Of a DNA stretch of 64,000 nucleotides, positions 36,424 through 48,876 are shown piece by piece. The notes under the pieces were generated by a model. It was given only the letters and a program-made list of their open reading frames with translations. It had not been told where the DNA came from and ran no database searches. Every line of letters starts with the position of its first letter. Position 1 is the stretch's first letter. The translations under genes were made by a program, and so were the position numbers. Location of the stretch: NCBI RefSeq assembly GCF_016756595.1, contig NZ_AP023257.1:806001-870000 (forward strand), given 5' to 3'. This stretch comes from Mesorhizobium sp. L-2-11. Its GTDB lineage: Bacteria; Pseudomonadota; Alphaproteobacteria; Rhizobiales; Rhizobiaceae.

Positions 36424-39408
36424 ATGGCAAGACAAGATCAGGCCAACGACCAATTTTCGCTTACCTCTTTCCTCTATGGCGGCAATGCCGACTATATCGA
36501 CGCGCTCTACGCCGCCTATGAGGACGATCCCGAATCCGTCAATCCCGAATGGCAGGATTTCTTCGCGGCGCTGAAGGACGACGCCGGAGACGTCCGCAAG
36601 AATGCCAAGGGCGCCTCATGGGCCAGGCCCTCGTGGCCGCTTCAGGCCAATGGCGAACTGGTCTCGGCGCTCGACGGCGATTGGGGCATCGTCGAGAAGC
36701 ACATAGAGAAGAAGGTCCAGAGCAAGGCGGTGTTGAACGGCGTCGCCCTGTCCGACGCCGACGTCCATCAGGCGACGCGCGATTCCGTGCGCGCCATCAT
36801 GATGATCCGCGCCTACCGCATGCGTGGCCATTTGCACGCCAATCTCGACCCGCTCGGCATCGCCAAGCTCGAGGATTACAACGAGCTGTCGCCGGAAAAT
36901 TACGGTTTTACCGGCGCCGACTACGACCGCCCGATCTTCCTCGACAACGTGCTTGGGCTTGAATTCGGCACCATACGGCAGATGCTCGACATCCTGGCCC
37001 GCACCTATTGCTCGACGCTCGGCGTCGAGTTCATGCATATTTCCGATCCCGAGGAGAAGGCCTGGATCCAGGCGCGCATCGAGGGCACCGACAAGGAGAT
37101 CTCCTTCACCGCCGCCGGCAAGAAGGCGATCCTGCAGAAGCTGGTCGAGGCCGAAGGCTTCGAGCAGTTCATCGACGTCAAGTACAAGGGCACCAAGCGC
37201 TTCGGCCTCGACGGCGCCGAGGCGCTGATCCCGGCGCTGGAGCAGATCGTCAAGCGCGGCGGCCAGCTCGGTATGAAGGAGATCGTGCTCGGCATGGCGC
37301 ATCGCGGTCGGCTGAACGTGCTCTCCCAGGTCATGGCCAAGCCGCACCGCGCCATCTTCCACGAGTTCAAGGGCGGCTCGGCCGCTCCCGACGAGGTCGA
37401 GGGCTCGGGCGACGTGAAGTACCATCTCGGTGCTTCGTCGGACCGCGAGTTCGACGGCAACAAGGTCCACCTGTCGCTGACCGCCAATCCCTCGCATCTG
37501 GAAATCGTCGATCCGGTGGTGATGGGCAAGGCGCGGGCCAAGCAGGACTCTCTGTTTGGCCGCAGCCGCGAGGAGATCGTGCCGCTGGAAGAGCGCGCCA
37601 AGGTGCTGCCGCTGCTCCTGCACGGCGACGCCGCCTTTGCCGGCCAGGGCGTGATCGCCGAAATCCTCGGCCTGTCCGGCCTGCGCGGCCACCGCGTCGC
37701 CGGCACGCTGCACTTCATCATCAACAACCAGATCGGCTTCACCACCAACCCGCGCTTCTCGCGCTCGTCGCCCTATCCGTCGGATGTCGCCAAGATGATC
37801 GAGGCGCCGATCTTCCACGTCAATGGCGACGATCCGGAAGCCGTGGTCCATGCCGCCAAGGTGGCGATCGAATTCCGCATGAAGTTCCACAAGCCTGTCG
37901 TGGTCGACATGTTCTGCTACCGCCGCTTCGGCCACAATGAGGGCGACGAACCGGCCTTCACCCAGCCGATCATGTATCGCAACATCCGCAACCATAAGAC
38001 GACGGTGCAGATCTATGCCGACCGGCTGATCGCCGAAGGCCATATCAGCAAGGCCGAATACGACAAGATGAAGGCCGATTGGCGGGCACATCTCGAGCAG
38101 GAATTCGAGGTCGGCCAGCACTACAAGCCCAACAAGGCCGACTGGCTGGACGGCGCCTGGTCGGGCCTGCGCACGGCCGACAACCAGGACGAACAGCGGC
38201 GCGGCAAGACCGCCGTGCCGGTCAAAACGCTGAAGGAAATCGGCAAGAAGCTGACCGAGGTGCCGAAGGATTTCGAGGCCCACAAGACGATCCTGCGCTT
38301 TCTCGAAAACCGCCGCCAGGCGATCGAGTCGGGCGAAGGCATCGATTGGTCGACGGCCGAGGCGCTGGCTTTCGGCGCCATCCTGCTCGACGGCAATCCG
38401 GTCCGGCTGTCGGGCCAGGATTCGGAGCGCGGCACGTTCTCGCAACGCCACTCCGTGCTCTACGACCAGCGCGACGAGACACGCTACATCCCGCTCAACA
38501 ATCTGTCGGCGGCGCAGGCCGGTTTCGAGGTCATCAACTCGATGCTGTCGGAAGAGGCCGTGCTCGGCTTCGAATATGGCTACAGCCTGGCTGAGCCGAA
38601 GGCGCTGACGCTTTGGGAAGCGCAGTTCGGCGATTTCGCCAACGGCGCCCAGGTGGTGTTCGACCAGTTCATCTCGTCGGGCGAGCGCAAGTGGCTCAGA
38701 ATGTCGGGCCTCGTCTGCCTCCTGCCGCATGGCTATGAAGGCCAGGGGCCGGAGCATTCGTCGGCCAGGCTCGAGCGCTTCCTGCAGCTTTGCGCCGAAG
38801 ACAACATGCAGGTGGCCTACTGCACGACGCCGGCCAACTACTTCCACATCCTGCGCCGGCAGTTGAAGCGGGATTTCCGCAAGCCGCTGATCCTGATGAC
38901 GCCGAAGTCGCTGCTGCGCCACAAGCGGGCGGTGTCGACGCTGCCGGAGATGTCGGGCGAAAGCGCATTCCACCGGCTGTTGTGGGACGATGCCCAACAG
39001 CTCCCCGGCCAGGCGATCAAGCTCACCAAGGATTCGAAGATCCGCCGCGTCGTGCTCTGCTCGGGCAAGGTCTATTACGACCTCTACGAGGAGCGCGAGA
39101 AGCGCGGCATCAACGACATCTATCTGCTGCGCGTCGAACAGCTCTATCCGTTCCCGGCCAAGGCGCTGATCACCGAACTGTCACGCTTCCGCAACGCCGA
39201 GATGGTGTGGTGCCAGGAGGAGCCCAAGAACATGGGCGCCTGGTCGTTCATCGATCCGTATCTGGAATGGGTGCTGGCGCATATCGACGCCAAGCATCAG
39301 CGGGTGCGCTATACCGGCCGGCCGGCCGCCGCGTCGCCGGCGACCGGGTTGATGTCGAAGCATCTCGCCCAGCTTGCCGCCTTGCTCGAAGACGCGCTTG
39401 GTGAATAG
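36424..39408 (+). CDS. sucA: 2-oxoglutarate dehydrogenase E1 component
   Basis: Thiamine-diphosphate decarboxylase of the 2-oxoglutarate dehydrogenase complex; 994 residues, normal. The N-terminal [34 protein letters not shown] is the SucB-binding segment. Also visible are [34 protein letters not shown], the ThDP motif GDAAFAGQG…[27 protein letters not shown] and, near the end, [10 protein letters not shown]. It stops 50 bp before sucB. Confidence 0.97.
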   Translation: MARQDQANDQFSLTSFLYGGNADYIDALYAAYEDDPESVNPEWQDFFAALKDDAGDVRKNAKGASWARPSWPLQANGELVSALDGDWGIVEKHIEKKVQSKAVLNGVALSDADVHQATRDSVRAIMMIRAYRMRGHLHANLDPLGIAKLEDYNELSPENYGFTGADYDRPIFLDNVLGLEFGTIRQMLDILARTYCSTLGVEFMHISDPEEKAWIQARIEGTDKEISFTAAGKKAILQKLVEAEGFEQFIDVKYKGTKRFGLDGAEALIPALEQIVKRGGQLGMKEIVLGMAHRGRLNVLSQVMAKPHRAIFHEFKGGSAAPDEVEGSGDVKYHLGASSDREFDGNKVHLSLTANPSHLEIVDPVVMGKARAKQDSLFGRSREEIVPLEERAKVLPLLLHGDAAFAGQGVIAEILGLSGLRGHRVAGTLHFIINNQIGFTTNPRFSRSSPYPSDVAKMIEAPIFHVNGDDPEAVVHAAKVAIEFRMKFHKPVVVDMFCYRRFGHNEGDEPAFTQPIMYRNIRNHKTTVQIYADRLIAEGHISKAEYDKMKADWRAHLEQEFEVGQHYKPNKADWLDGAWSGLRTADNQDEQRRGKTAVPVKTLKEIGKKLTEVPKDFEAHKTILRFLENRRQAIESGEGIDWSTAEALAFGAILLDGNPVRLSGQDSERGTFSQRHSVLYDQRDETRYIPLNNLSAAQAGFEVINSMLSEEAVLGFEYGYSLAEPKALTLWEAQFGDFANGAQVVFDQFISSGERKWLRMSGLVCLLPHGYEGQGPEHSSARLERFLQLCAEDNMQVAYCTTPANYFHILRRQLKRDFRKPLILMTPKSLLRHKRAVSTLPEMSGESAFHRLLWDDAQQLPGQAIKLTKDSKIRRVVLCSGKVYYDLYEEREKRGINDIYLLRVEQLYPFPAKALITELSRFRNAEMVWCQEEPKNMGAWSFIDPYLEWVLAHIDAKHQRVRYTGRPAAASPATGLMSKHLAQLAALLEDALGE

Positions 39409-39458
39409 AACAGAGTTCGGCGAATAGAACAGAACCGACAGAAAAACGGACAGGCACA

Positions 39459-40766
39459 ATGGCTACCGAAATCCGCGTCCCCACTCTTGGCGAATCCGTC
39501 ACCGAGGCGACCATCGGCAAATGGTTCAAGAAAGTGGGCGACGCGATCGCCACCGACGAGCCGTTGGTCGAGCTCGAAACCGACAAGGTAACGGTCGAAG
39601 TGCCGGCCGCGGCCGCAGGAACGCTCAGCGAGATCGCCGTCAAGGAAGGCGAGACGGTCGAAGTCGGCGCTTTGCTCGGCATGATTTCGGCGGGCAACGG
39701 GGCAAAGGCGGCAGCACCCGAACCCGCGAAGCCGCCAACGTCTGAACCGAAGCAGGACGCGGTATCGCAGGCCTCTGCGCCGACCGCCGCAGCCACCGTC
39801 AAGCAAGCTGCGGCCGAGACCGCCAAGATCGCCGGCGATGCCGGGCCGATCGAGGCGCGCGCGATGCCGCCGGCGCCAGCGGCGGCGAAGCTGCTGGCCG
39901 AGAGCAATCTCGCGGTCGACCAGATCTCGGGTTCCGGCAAGCGCGGCCAGGTGCTTAAGGGCGACGTGCTCGACGCGATCGCCAGGGGCGCTCCATCGCA
40001 GCCGGCCGAGACGCCGAAGGCCCCTGCGCCGGCCGCCGCCCGTGCGCCGTCCTCTGCCGACGACGCGTCGCGAGAAGAGCGGGTGCGCATGACCAAGCTG
40101 CGGCAGACCATCGCCCGCCGCCTCAAGGAAGCGCAGTCGACCGCCGCCATGCTGACCACCTTCAACGAGGTGGATATGAGCGCGGTGATGGCGCTCAGGA
40201 CCAAATACAAGGACGTGTTCGAGAAGAAGCACCGCGTCAAGCTGGGCTTCATGGGCTTCTTCACCAAGGCCGTCACCCATGCGCTGAAGGAAATCCCTTC
40301 CGTCAATGCCGAGATCGACGGCACCGACATCATCTTCAAGAACTACGCCCATATCGGCGTCGCCGTCGGCACCGAAAAGGGCCTCGTCGTGCCGGTGGTG
40401 CGCGACGCCGACCAGATGGGAATAGCCGAGATCGAGAAGGAGATCGGCCGGCTGGGCATTGCTGCGCGTGACGGCAAGCTTTCCGTGGCGGATATGCAAG
40501 GTGGTACGTTTACGATTTCCAACGGCGGCGTCTACGGGTCGCTGATGTCGACGCCGATCCTCAACGCGCCGCAGTCGGGCATCCTGGGCATGCACAAGAT
40601 CCAGGAGCGGCCGGTGGTGGTCGGCGGCCAGATCGTGATCCGGCCGATGATGTATCTGGCGCTCTCCTACGATCACCGCATCGTCGACGGTAAGGAAGCG
40701 GTGACCTTCCTGGTGCGGGTCAAGGAAAGCCTGGAGGATCCGGAGCGACTGGTGCTCGATCTCTAG
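39459..40766 (+). CDS. sucB: Dihydrolipoyllysine-residue succinyltransferase (E2)
   Basis: Core of the 2-oxoglutarate dehydrogenase complex, 435 residues. Lipoyl domain with Lys43 in ETDKVTV, an Ala/Pro linker, the E1/E3-binding domain ([31 protein letters not shown]), another Ala/Pro linker, and the catalytic domain ending in [13 protein letters not shown] (His406, Asp410). It lies between sucA and the secreted protein/SDR/lpd genes, on the same strand. Confidence 0.97.
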   Translation: MATEIRVPTLGESVTEATIGKWFKKVGDAIATDEPLVELETDKVTVEVPAAAAGTLSEIAVKEGETVEVGALLGMISAGNGAKAAAPEPAKPPTSEPKQDAVSQASAPTAAATVKQAAAETAKIAGDAGPIEARAMPPAPAAAKLLAESNLAVDQISGSGKRGQVLKGDVLDAIARGAPSQPAETPKAPAPAAARAPSSADDASREERVRMTKLRQTIARRLKEAQSTAAMLTTFNEVDMSAVMALRTKYKDVFEKKHRVKLGFMGFFTKAVTHALKEIPSVNAEIDGTDIIFKNYAHIGVAVGTEKGLVVPVVRDADQMGIAEIEKEIGRLGIAARDGKLSVADMQGGTFTISNGGVYGSLMSTPILNAPQSGILGMHKIQERPVVVGGQIVIRPMMYLALSYDHRIVDGKEAVTFLVRVKESLEDPERLVLDL

Positions 40767-40788
40767 CCCGGTCGAGGTGAGCCGGAGA

Positions 40789-41319
40789 ATGGATCTGCGC
40801 CACCGAATGAGCTCCTCTCGTTTGCATTCCGGAGTGTTTTTCACGCTGTGCGCGGCCGGCGTTGCGTTGACGGCATCGGCAGCCTTTGCCGCATGCCCGC
40901 TCGAACTCGCCGTCTATGGCGATGCCGAAAATGCGGCCGAGATCGATTTCAGGCCGACCGAGGGATCGGCTGTGGTCACCAACACCTTCAAGATGGTGCT
41001 CGATAACGATGTCGTGCTCGACGGCATCGTCATGTGGACGCAAGGCGTGGCGCGGCCGCATGGTTCGCTGATGTACAAATGCCCGACAGGCGACGTCACC
41101 GGCGATGAACTCGCCGCCTGCACGCTCTGGGAGGGGGTCGTCTACAGTGCGGATGACAAGGGCAACGTCGCTCTGCTGCCGGCCGAAGTCGTGGACGCGC
41201 CGAAGACCCTGATCTTTCCCGACCTCGGACCGTCGCTGCAGAGGTCGACCGCCTATGGCGCCAACGGGTTTTCAAAGGTGCCGTGGGATGTTTTTTCGTT
41301 GAAGGGCTGTCAGGAATGA
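40789..41319 (+). CDS. Hypothetical secreted protein between sucB and lpd
   Basis: A ~176-residue exported protein: signal peptide SGVFFTLCAAGVALTASAAFA cleaved before ACPLEL, then a mature domain with four or five cysteines (CPLEL, YKCPTGD, ACTLW, LKGCQE). I recognise no named family, although similar genes occur at this place in rhizobia as I recall. The start is uncertain: GTG 40777, ATG 40789 or ATG 40807. Its stop overlaps the SDR start (ATGA), so the two are coupled. Confidence 0.72.
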   Translation: MDLRHRMSSSRLHSGVFFTLCAAGVALTASAAFAACPLELAVYGDAENAAEIDFRPTEGSAVVTNTFKMVLDNDVVLDGIVMWTQGVARPHGSLMYKCPTGDVTGDELAACTLWEGVVYSADDKGNVALLPAEVVDAPKTLIFPDLGPSLQRSTAYGANGFSKVPWDVFSLKGCQE

Positions 41320-42068
41320 GCGCGGCAAAAGTGCTGCTGGTGACCGGCGGCGGCCGCGGCATCGGCGCTGCCACATCCAGGCTTGCCGCCAAGGCTGGAT
41401 ACCGCGTCGCGATCAACTACGCATCGAACGAGGCCGCCGCCGCCGCGCTTGTCCAGGCGATCGAACAGGCCGGCGGCGAAGCGCTGGCCATCAAGGGCGA
41501 CGTTGGCAGCGAGGCCGAGATCCAGGCGATGTTCGAGAGGATCGATCATGTCTTCGGGCCGCTCGATGCGCTCGTCAACAACGCTGGCGTCGTCGACCAG
41601 AGGGCGCGTGTCGAGGAAATGAGCGGAGCACGGTTGGAGCGCATGATGCGCATCAACGTCATTGGCTCCATGCTCTGTGCCCGCGAAGCGGTGAAGCGCA
41701 TGTCGACCAGCCATGGCGGCAACGGCGGCGCCATCGTGAATGTCTCCTCGATTGCAGCGAGAATTGGCGGGCCGGGCGAATATGTCGACTACGCTGCCTC
41801 GAAGGGCGCGATCGATTCCTTCACGATCGGCCTGGCGCGCGAAGTGGCCGGCGAAGGCATTCGCGTCAACGCGGTCAGTCCAGGGATTGTCGATACCGAA
41901 ATTCATGCCTCCGGCGGACAGCCGGATCGCGTCGAGAGGATGCGTCACGGCGTGCCTATGCAAAGGGCGGGGACCACCGAAGAGGTCGCCGCGGCAATTC
42001 TCTGGCTCCTGTCGGACGGGGCGTCCTATACGACAGGCGCGAATTTGGAAGTGGGCGGCGGCCGCTAA
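41316..42068 (+). CDS. SDR family oxidoreductase
   Basis: A 250-residue classical short-chain dehydrogenase. The cofactor motif is TGGGRGIG, NNAG is present, and the catalytic triad comprises Ser in NVSSIA, Tyr in YVDYAASKGAI and the Lys four residues on. ASYTTGANLEVGGGR near the end fits FabG-like members. NADP(H) preference is suggested by NYASNEAAA but not proven. The substrate is unknown. It lies inside the suc–lpd run, coupled to the preceding secreted protein. Confidence 0.87.
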   Translation: MSAAKVLLVTGGGRGIGAATSRLAAKAGYRVAINYASNEAAAAALVQAIEQAGGEALAIKGDVGSEAEIQAMFERIDHVFGPLDALVNNAGVVDQRARVEEMSGARLERMMRINVIGSMLCAREAVKRMSTSHGGNGGAIVNVSSIAARIGGPGEYVDYAASKGAIDSFTIGLAREVAGEGIRVNAVSPGIVDTEIHASGGQPDRVERMRHGVPMQRAGTTEEVAAAILWLLSDGASYTTGANLEVGGGR

Positions 42069-42106
42069 TCCCAGCCAAGGCTGAGTGCAGACCAGAAGGA
42101 CAAATC

Positions 42107-43513
<1,407 letters not shown>

Positions 43514-43558
43514 GCTTTGCCAAGGAACTCCGGCAGCCATCTGACGGCTCAACGCAAA

Positions 43559-43582
43559 ACGGCCCGCTTTTCAGCGGGCCGT
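43559..43582. terminator. Bidirectional intrinsic terminator after lpd
   Basis: A perfect 10-bp stem, ACGGCCCGCT (43559–43568) with AGCGGGCCGT (43573–43582), loop TTTC. AAAA on the left becomes TTTT in the minus direction, so it best serves the minus-strand Pro/Ala protein, but it also lies just after lpd. Confidence 0.82.
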
Positions 43583-43606
43583 TCGGCATTTGAAGTCAGC
43601 AGCCGA

Positions 43607-43951
43607 TCACTGCGGGGCTGGTGCGGGCGCCGGAGCAGGTGCTGGCTCAGCAGGTGCCGGAGCAGGTGCTGGCGCCGGAGCAGGCGCTGGTTCTGCAGGC
43701 GCCGGGGCCGGTGCAGGCTCTGCAGGGGCCGGGGCCGGGGCAGGCGTCGGTTCAGCGGGCGCTGGCGCCGGGGCCGGCGTGGTTGCAGCCGGCGGTTCAC
43801 CAGGCTCTGGCGCCTCACCGGTTGTTCCAAAAATATAATAAGCGACAATGGCCAGGATAACGACGACCAGGGCAATCAGCCAGCCGGTGCTGCCGCCACC
43901 CGACTTGGGAGGGGGGGTCGGAGTGGTGTACGGGTCGTTTGGATTCGCCAT
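43607..43951 (-). CDS. Membrane-anchored proline/alanine-repeat protein
   Basis: A 114-residue protein: a short cytoplasmic head (MANPNDPYTTPTPPPKSGGG), one membrane helix (about residues 22–42, WLIALVVVILAIVAYYIF), then ~65 residues made almost only of PAPAPAEP units. The tail would be a rigid rod in the periplasm. No enzyme domain is present. The DNA is a GCAGGTGCCGGA-type tandem repeat, so the length probably varies between strains. A gene of this kind beside lpd is seen in several rhizobia as I recall. Confidence 0.7.
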   Translation of the reverse strand: MANPNDPYTTPTPPPKSGGGSTGWLIALVVVILAIVAYYIFGTTGEAPEPGEPPAATTPAPAPAPAEPTPAPAPAPAEPAPAPAPAEPAPAPAPAPAPAPAEPAPAPAPAPAPQ

Positions 43952-44218
43952 AAAAGTGTCCTCCGTGGATGAAAAGTATCAATCAACACACATCAACGCG
44001 CAATCGTTGAACAGGTTTCACGCTAGGAATCGAAAACGCCGAAAACAGGGCATTCTTCGCCGGGAATCGTTTGTCTGCAAGCACTTTACTCGCAAAACTC
44101 GCAGTGATCGAGCCAAATCAGACCTTTCGACCGTCCTGGGCTGAGACAAACCTCCGGTGACTCGAACAAGACGTCGCCCCGAATCACGCCTTGCCGGGCC
44201 CGCAACTCAACCGTGCAA

Positions 44219-45298
44219 CTAGTCGACGGCGGTGACAGTGTAGCCGGCCTTGCGGAAATCCTCGACCAGGCCCTCGGCGCCAGGGAGGTGCAGAGCGCCG
44301 ACCGCCATGAACACGTTGCCCTTGGCGAGGATCGGCCTGGCATGGTCGATCATCACCTTGTTGCGGCTGGTGATCATGATTTCCTCGAAGGCGGCATAGC
44401 TTGCCGAATCGTCTTCGTCGCCGGGAAGGACGGCGCGAAACAGCGGCCAGAGCATGCCGGTGTCGCCGCGCTGGTAAAGCACGATCATGGTTTCATTGAC
44501 GTCGTTCACCCTGTCGCCGAGCTTCAGCGTGTCGACGAGGCCCTTCATATGAAACGCAAGCGGCAGCGAGGCCATGGCGCGAAGCTGGTCGGCGACGGTC
44601 TCCAACCCATCGACGACCTTGCCTGAGGCTTTGGCATCCTCTGCAAGCTTGATGTCGAGCACCGGCGTGCCGCCGGCCTGGCGGGCCAGTTCACAGGCCG
44701 GGAGCGCGACCATGGTCGACAGCATCCACGGCTTCATCTTGGCAACGCTCGCCGGTGGAATGCCGCGCGCGTCGAGCGCCTTGTTCACCGCCGCCGCATC
44801 GTCCGGCGACAGCAGCGAGGACAGCGTGGTGCTGTCGGTGAACATCATCAGCTCGGGCTCTTTCAGGAACGCCGCCATCATCTTCTGCTTGTCGAGCACC
44901 TCCGTGGTCTCGATGACGACAGTATCGGCGGCGTCAAAGGCCTTTTGCGCGGCGGGCGGCAGCGTGGTCACGCGCGGGTCGGTCATGTGCATGGTGCCGA
45001 ACAGGAAGGACGGTCTTTCGCCCGCCTTTTCCAGTTTCCACAACAGGCCCTTGCCGTTCGGTGTCGTGGCAGCTTCCGTCTCGATCTTGCGGTAGGCGGC
45101 CGGGTCGTCCTTCTGCAAGGCCGACAGCATGTCGGCGCCGGCGCAGACTTGGTCAGTCCTTGGGGTCTCAGCGCGCGCCTTGCCGGCGGCGAGCAACGCG
45201 ATGATGAGGAAAGAGAGGAAAAACAGGACGTTGAGCGCCACGAGCAGCTTCAGCGAAGCAAAAGCAGTGCGGTCGGCAATGGCAATGACGCGTTTCAT
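44219..45298 (-). CDS. TraB/GumN family protein
   Basis: A 359-residue protein with an N-terminal membrane segment (about residues 17–40) and the TraB/GumN domain: WKLEKAGERPSFLFGTMHMTDPRVTTLPPAAQKAFDAADTVVIET, and C-terminal NVFMAVGALHLPGAEGLVEDFRKAGYTV, which is the paired GxxH signature. Relatives are predicted metal-dependent proteases of the Tiki fold. The function here is unknown. A 267-bp gap to the Pro/Ala gene (43952–44218) shows no gene. Confidence 0.88.
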   Translation of the reverse strand: MKRVIAIADRTAFASLKLLVALNVLFFLSFLIIALLAAGKARAETPRTDQVCAGADMLSALQKDDPAAYRKIETEAATTPNGKGLLWKLEKAGERPSFLFGTMHMTDPRVTTLPPAAQKAFDAADTVVIETTEVLDKQKMMAAFLKEPELMMFTDSTTLSSLLSPDDAAAVNKALDARGIPPASVAKMKPWMLSTMVALPACELARQAGGTPVLDIKLAEDAKASGKVVDGLETVADQLRAMASLPLAFHMKGLVDTLKLGDRVNDVNETMIVLYQRGDTGMLWPLFRAVLPGDEDDSASYAAFEEIMITSRNKVMIDHARPILAKGNVFMAVGALHLPGAEGLVEDFRKAGYTVTAVD

Positions 45299-45412
45299 GG
45301 CTCGCTTTTAGAGACAAAGAACGGCGAAACGGTTAACCGGCGCGGCAAAATTGTCTCGGACATCGTTCCACGGGGCATATCCTGGCTGCAACTTTGCGAA
45401 TTCATGCGTCGG

Positions 45413-46351
45413 TTATGCCCGCGGATGGGCCGCTTCATAGATTTCGAGCAGCCTCGCGGTGTCGACGCCGGTATATATCTGCGTCGTCGACAGGCTGGCG
45501 TGGCCCAAAAGTTCCTGGATGGTGCGCAGATCGCCGCCGCGCCCAAGCAGATGTGTGGCGAAGGAATGGCGCAACGCGTGCGGCGTGGCGGTGTCCGGCA
45601 GATTGAGCGCCGAGCGCAGCTTGGCCATGTCGCGCTGGACGATGGCCGGGTTGAGCGGCCCGCCGCGGGCGCCGCGAAACAGCAGGCCCTTCGGATCGAG
45701 ATGATAGGGGCAGAGCCGCCGGTACTGGGCGATCGCCCGCAGCGCGATCGGCAGCACCGGCACCAGCCGCGTCTTGCCGCCCTTGCCGGTGACGCGAAGC
45801 ACCGTTTCATCAGGCGACGACAGATCGGCGCCCGACAGGCCGAGCGCCTCGGAAATGCGCAGGCCCGAGCCGTAGAGCAGCGTCAGCACGGCGGCGTTGC
45901 GGGCGGCGATCCAGGGTTCCTCCGCCAGCTGGCCTTCCACCGAAACGACGTGTTTCGCATCGCTGGCCGTCAGCGGCTTGGGCAGCGACTTCGGCTGCCG
46001 CGGCGCGCGCAGTGCCGCAGCACCCGCCGCATTGACGAGGCCGCGCCGCTCCAGAAAGCGCAGCAGCGAGCGGATGCCGGCAAGCCCCCGCCCGAGCGTG
46101 CGGGCGCCGGCGCCTCCGGCGCGGCGGGCAGCCAGAAAGCCGCGCAGATCGGCCGGGCGCAGATCGGCGATATCCGAAATGCCGGGCGAGCCGCCGCAAT
46201 GGCCGGTCAGGAAGTGCAGGAACTGGCGCGTGTCACGCTCATAGGCTTCCACGGTTTCCGGCGACAGCCGGCGCTCGCGCGCCAGCAACTTCAGCCAGCT
46301 TTCGCGGGCTGCCAGAAGGTCTGGTTTGGCCAGGACGAGGAATTCCTGCAT
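45413..46351 (-). CDS. xerC: Tyrosine recombinase XerC
   Basis: Resolves chromosome dimers at dif together with XerD. The 312 residues hold the N-terminal SAM-like domain (…ERRLSPETVEAYERDTRQFLHFL) and the catalytic domain with Arg165 (GSGLRISE), His258/Arg261 (HALRHSFATHLL), His284 (GHASLSTTQIY) and Tyr293. It is XerC-like rather than a phage integrase because of its length and the LLYGSGLRISEALGL pattern. It is divergent from rimM (132-bp gap). Confidence 0.93.
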   Translation of the reverse strand: MQEFLVLAKPDLLAARESWLKLLARERRLSPETVEAYERDTRQFLHFLTGHCGGSPGISDIADLRPADLRGFLAARRAGGAGARTLGRGLAGIRSLLRFLERRGLVNAAGAAALRAPRQPKSLPKPLTASDAKHVVSVEGQLAEEPWIAARNAAVLTLLYGSGLRISEALGLSGADLSSPDETVLRVTGKGGKTRLVPVLPIALRAIAQYRRLCPYHLDPKGLLFRGARGGPLNPAIVQRDMAKLRSALNLPDTATPHALRHSFATHLLGRGGDLRTIQELLGHASLSTTQIYTGVDTARLLEIYEAAHPRA

Positions 46352-46483
46352 TGCGCTCTTCCGATATTTCGTTCTTCCAATTCCAGGCCATCTTCCGGCA
46401 GCCGGGTTAGGAAGCGGTGAAGAGCCGCGTCATTGAAATGACAAGAGCGTGGAGCTAGAGCAAGGCAAAGGATTTTTCCATCG

Positions 46484-47083
46484 ATGACCAAACCGCAAAA
46501 CCCCGTCCAGATGGCCGTGATCGGCGCCGCCCATGGCATCAAGGGCGAGTTGCGCGTGAAAACCTTCACCGGCGATCCGCTGGCGCTGGCCGACTACGGG
46601 CCGCTCTATGCCAGGGACGGCCGCGCCTTCCAGATCGTCGATATCAGGCCGGCCAATAACGTCGTGGTGGTGCGCTTCAAGGGGATCAGCGACCGCAACG
46701 CCGCCGAGGCGCTCGCCGGCACAGAATTGTTCGTCGATCGCTCGATGCTGCCGGACGACGGCGAAGAGGACGAATTCTATCATGCCGATCTCGTCGGTCT
46801 AACGGTCCGCGACGATACCGGTGCCGACATCGGCAAGGTCGTCGCCGTGCATAATTTCGGCGGCGGCGACATTCTCGACGTGACATTGGCGGGGCGCAAA
46901 GGCGTGCTGATCCCGTTCACGCAGGCTGCCGTTCCTGACGTATCGATCAAGGACGGCTTCGTCCGCATCGATCCGACGGCGGCGGGCTTGATCGATGACG
47001 AAGACAGCGATGCTCTCGGCAGAGATGGTTTCGACCCCAAGGGCAGGCCGCGCGGGCCGAAGGACGCCGGGGGCAACCGGTGA
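46484..47083 (+). CDS. rimM: Ribosome maturation factor RimM
   Basis: A 199-residue 30S maturation factor. Opening [24 protein letters not shown], then [37 protein letters not shown], which is the PRC-barrel half of RimM. Low-complexity C-terminal tail. The stop overlaps the trmD GTG (GTGA). rpsP, the usual upstream partner, is not here; xerC lies upstream on the other strand. Confidence 0.94.
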   Translation: MTKPQNPVQMAVIGAAHGIKGELRVKTFTGDPLALADYGPLYARDGRAFQIVDIRPANNVVVVRFKGISDRNAAEALAGTELFVDRSMLPDDGEEDEFYHADLVGLTVRDDTGADIGKVVAVHNFGGGDILDVTLAGRKGVLIPFTQAAVPDVSIKDGFVRIDPTAAGLIDDEDSDALGRDGFDPKGRPRGPKDAGGNR

Positions 47084-47778
47084 GTTTTTCCGCCTCGGTG
47101 CTGACGCTCTATCCGGAGATGTTTCCCGGTGCGCTCGGCGTGTCGCTGGCCGGCAGGGCGCTGGTATCAGGCACATGGTCGCTGGAAGCAATCCAGATCC
47201 GCGATTTCGCCAGCGATCGCCATCGCACCGTCGACGACACGCCGGCCGGCGGCGGCGCAGGCATGGTGATGCGCGCCGACGTTTTGGCCAAGGCGATCGA
47301 CCATAGCTCGCCACCAGGCGATCCACGGCCACGGCTGCTGATGAGCCCGCGTGGAAAACCGCTGACGCAGGTGCGAGTGCGCGAACTGGCCGCCGGGCCG
47401 GGTGTCGTCATCGTATGCGGACGCTTCGAAGGCGTCGACCAGCGGGTGATTGACGCGCGGGGGCTTGAGGAGATCTCGATCGGCGACTTCATCCTCTCCG
47501 GTGGCGAGCCGGCGGCGCTGGTGCTGCTCGACGCCGTGGTGCGGCTGTTACCCGGCGTGATGGGCAACACGATGTCGGGCGATGAAGAGAGCTTTGAAAA
47601 TGGCCTGCTCGAACATCCGCACTACACGCGCCCGCAGGAATTCGAGGGCCGGCAAATCCCCGAGGTTCTCACCTCCGGCAATCACCGGAAGATCGCCGCA
47701 TGGCGACGCGCCGAATCGGAAAGATTGACGAAGGAGCGGCGGCCGGACCTGTTAGCCGCTCAGCCCTTGGTGAAGTAA
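47080..47778 (+). CDS. trmD: tRNA (guanine-N1-)-methyltransferase TrmD
   Basis: Methylates G37 in tRNAs with GG at 36–37. A 232-residue SPOUT enzyme: [76 protein letters not shown] and the knot loop. The C-terminus [29 protein letters not shown] is intact. The GTG start is coupled to rimM. The last 19 bp overlap the convergent TauE/SafE gene. Confidence 0.95.
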   Translation: MSFSASVLTLYPEMFPGALGVSLAGRALVSGTWSLEAIQIRDFASDRHRTVDDTPAGGGAGMVMRADVLAKAIDHSSPPGDPRPRLLMSPRGKPLTQVRVRELAAGPGVVIVCGRFEGVDQRVIDARGLEEISIGDFILSGGEPAALVLLDAVVRLLPGVMGNTMSGDEESFENGLLEHPHYTRPQEFEGRQIPEVLTSGNHRKIAAWRRAESERLTKERRPDLLAAQPLVK

Positions 47779-48512
47779 TAGAAGGCAAGAAACACGCCGA
47801 CCCCGACGACGAAGCCGCGAACGGCAATTTGCGGCACACGCTTGGCGATCCAGACGCCGGCATAGCCGCCCAGTGCGCCGCCCGGTATCATGACGATCGC
47901 CTGCGGCCAGGCGATGACGTCGCCGGAGACGAAGACCAGGATGGCTACTGCTGCGATGACCACGGCCAGCAGGTTTTTCAGCGCGTTCAGGCGGTGATAG
48001 TCGCCAGGCTGGGTGAGGCCGAGCGTCGCCAGCATCATGACGCCCATGCCGGCGCCGAAGAAGCCGCCATAGACGGCGGTGGCGAACTGCGCCAGAAACC
48101 CGATCAGCGAACCCGCCGCGGCCTCACCCCCCGGCCTGGGCGCCGGCTTCAGCCACGGCCCGGCGGCGAACAGCGCGGTTGCCGCCAGAAGCAGCCAGGG
48201 CACCAGAACGCGGAACGACGGATTGTCGAGCGCCAGCAGGATGAGCGCACCGGCCAGCGCGCCAAAAGCCGAGATAAGGCCGAGCAGCAACGCGGTACGC
48301 CAGAAATGCTTGATGTCGGACCAGTAGGCGAGCGTCGAGGTGATGTAGCCGGGAAGCTGCGTCAGCGATGAGGTGGCGTTGGCGACGATCGGCGGCAAGC
48401 CGACCAGCGACATGGCGCCAAAAGTTATGAACGTCCCGCCGCCGGCTATGGCGTTGACGGCACCTGAGAGAAAGCCCGCGAAAAAGAGCAGGGCCGCATC
48501 GAGAACTGGCAT
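47760..48512 (-). CDS. Sulfite exporter TauE/SafE family protein
   Basis: A 250-residue membrane protein with about eight helices in two repeats, characteristic of TauE/Saf[27 protein letters not shown]…[13 protein letters not shown], and [16 protein letters not shown] in the second half. The substrate is unknown (sulfite, sulfoacetate or organic anions). It interrupts the usual trmD–rplS succession on the opposite strand. Confidence 0.88.
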   Translation of the reverse strand: MPVLDAALLFFAGFLSGAVNAIAGGGTFITFGAMSLVGLPPIVANATSSLTQLPGYITSTLAYWSDIKHFWRTALLLGLISAFGALAGALILLALDNPSFRVLVPWLLLAATALFAAGPWLKPAPRPGGEAAAGSLIGFLAQFATAVYGGFFGAGMGVMMLATLGLTQPGDYHRLNALKNLLAVVIAAVAILVFVSGDVIAWPQAIVMIPGGALGGYAGVWIAKRVPQIAVRGFVVGVGVFLAFYYFTKG

Positions 48513-48876
48513 GGAGGTGTTGCCGCCGGAGGAAAGTCACGTTTTACCCGGCTTAAAAAGCTTGGCCCTTCGACGCAACCCCCTGCCCAGAAAGATTGCC
48601 GCTGAAAGATTGCAATGTCGGCCAACGTCCAAAAACGACACGGCGCCAAAAAAGAAATGGCGAAGGCGTGACAAAGCGTCGAAATAGCTGTATGTGCGCG
48701 CCGTGCTGGCAAGAACAATCTGCCGGACCCGTCAACAATGACGGTGTAGTCGCCCCTGCCCGATGTTCTCGAACCCGAATGTTCTCGAACAAAGGGCATA
48801 GCCGAGCGGTCAATGCAACTGCAAGGCGAGTGCCGGACGCTCTGACTGTCGGAAGAACAAGAAGTGGATTTTTGAG
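48513..48876. other. 364-bp gene-free leader between TauE/SafE and rplS
   Basis: No open frame with coding character is present. A TAGCCGAGCGGTCAATG stretch at about 48800 resembles a tRNA D-arm but lacks the rest of a tRNA. It should hold the promoters of both divergent genes and the rplS leader. I see no clear −35/−10 pair or attenuator. Confidence 0.5.

Noticed and set aside
36616..38997. A 793-codon open frame on the strand opposite sucA
   Set aside because: It lies wholly antisense to a certain gene. Its translation is Arg/His/Asp/Val-rich with no domain, as expected from GC-skewed third positions.
48795..48845. Sequence like a tRNA-Ser D-arm (TAGCCGAGCGGTCAATG)
   Set aside because: No acceptor stem, anticodon arm or T-arm (GGTTCGAATCC) follows within 90 bp.
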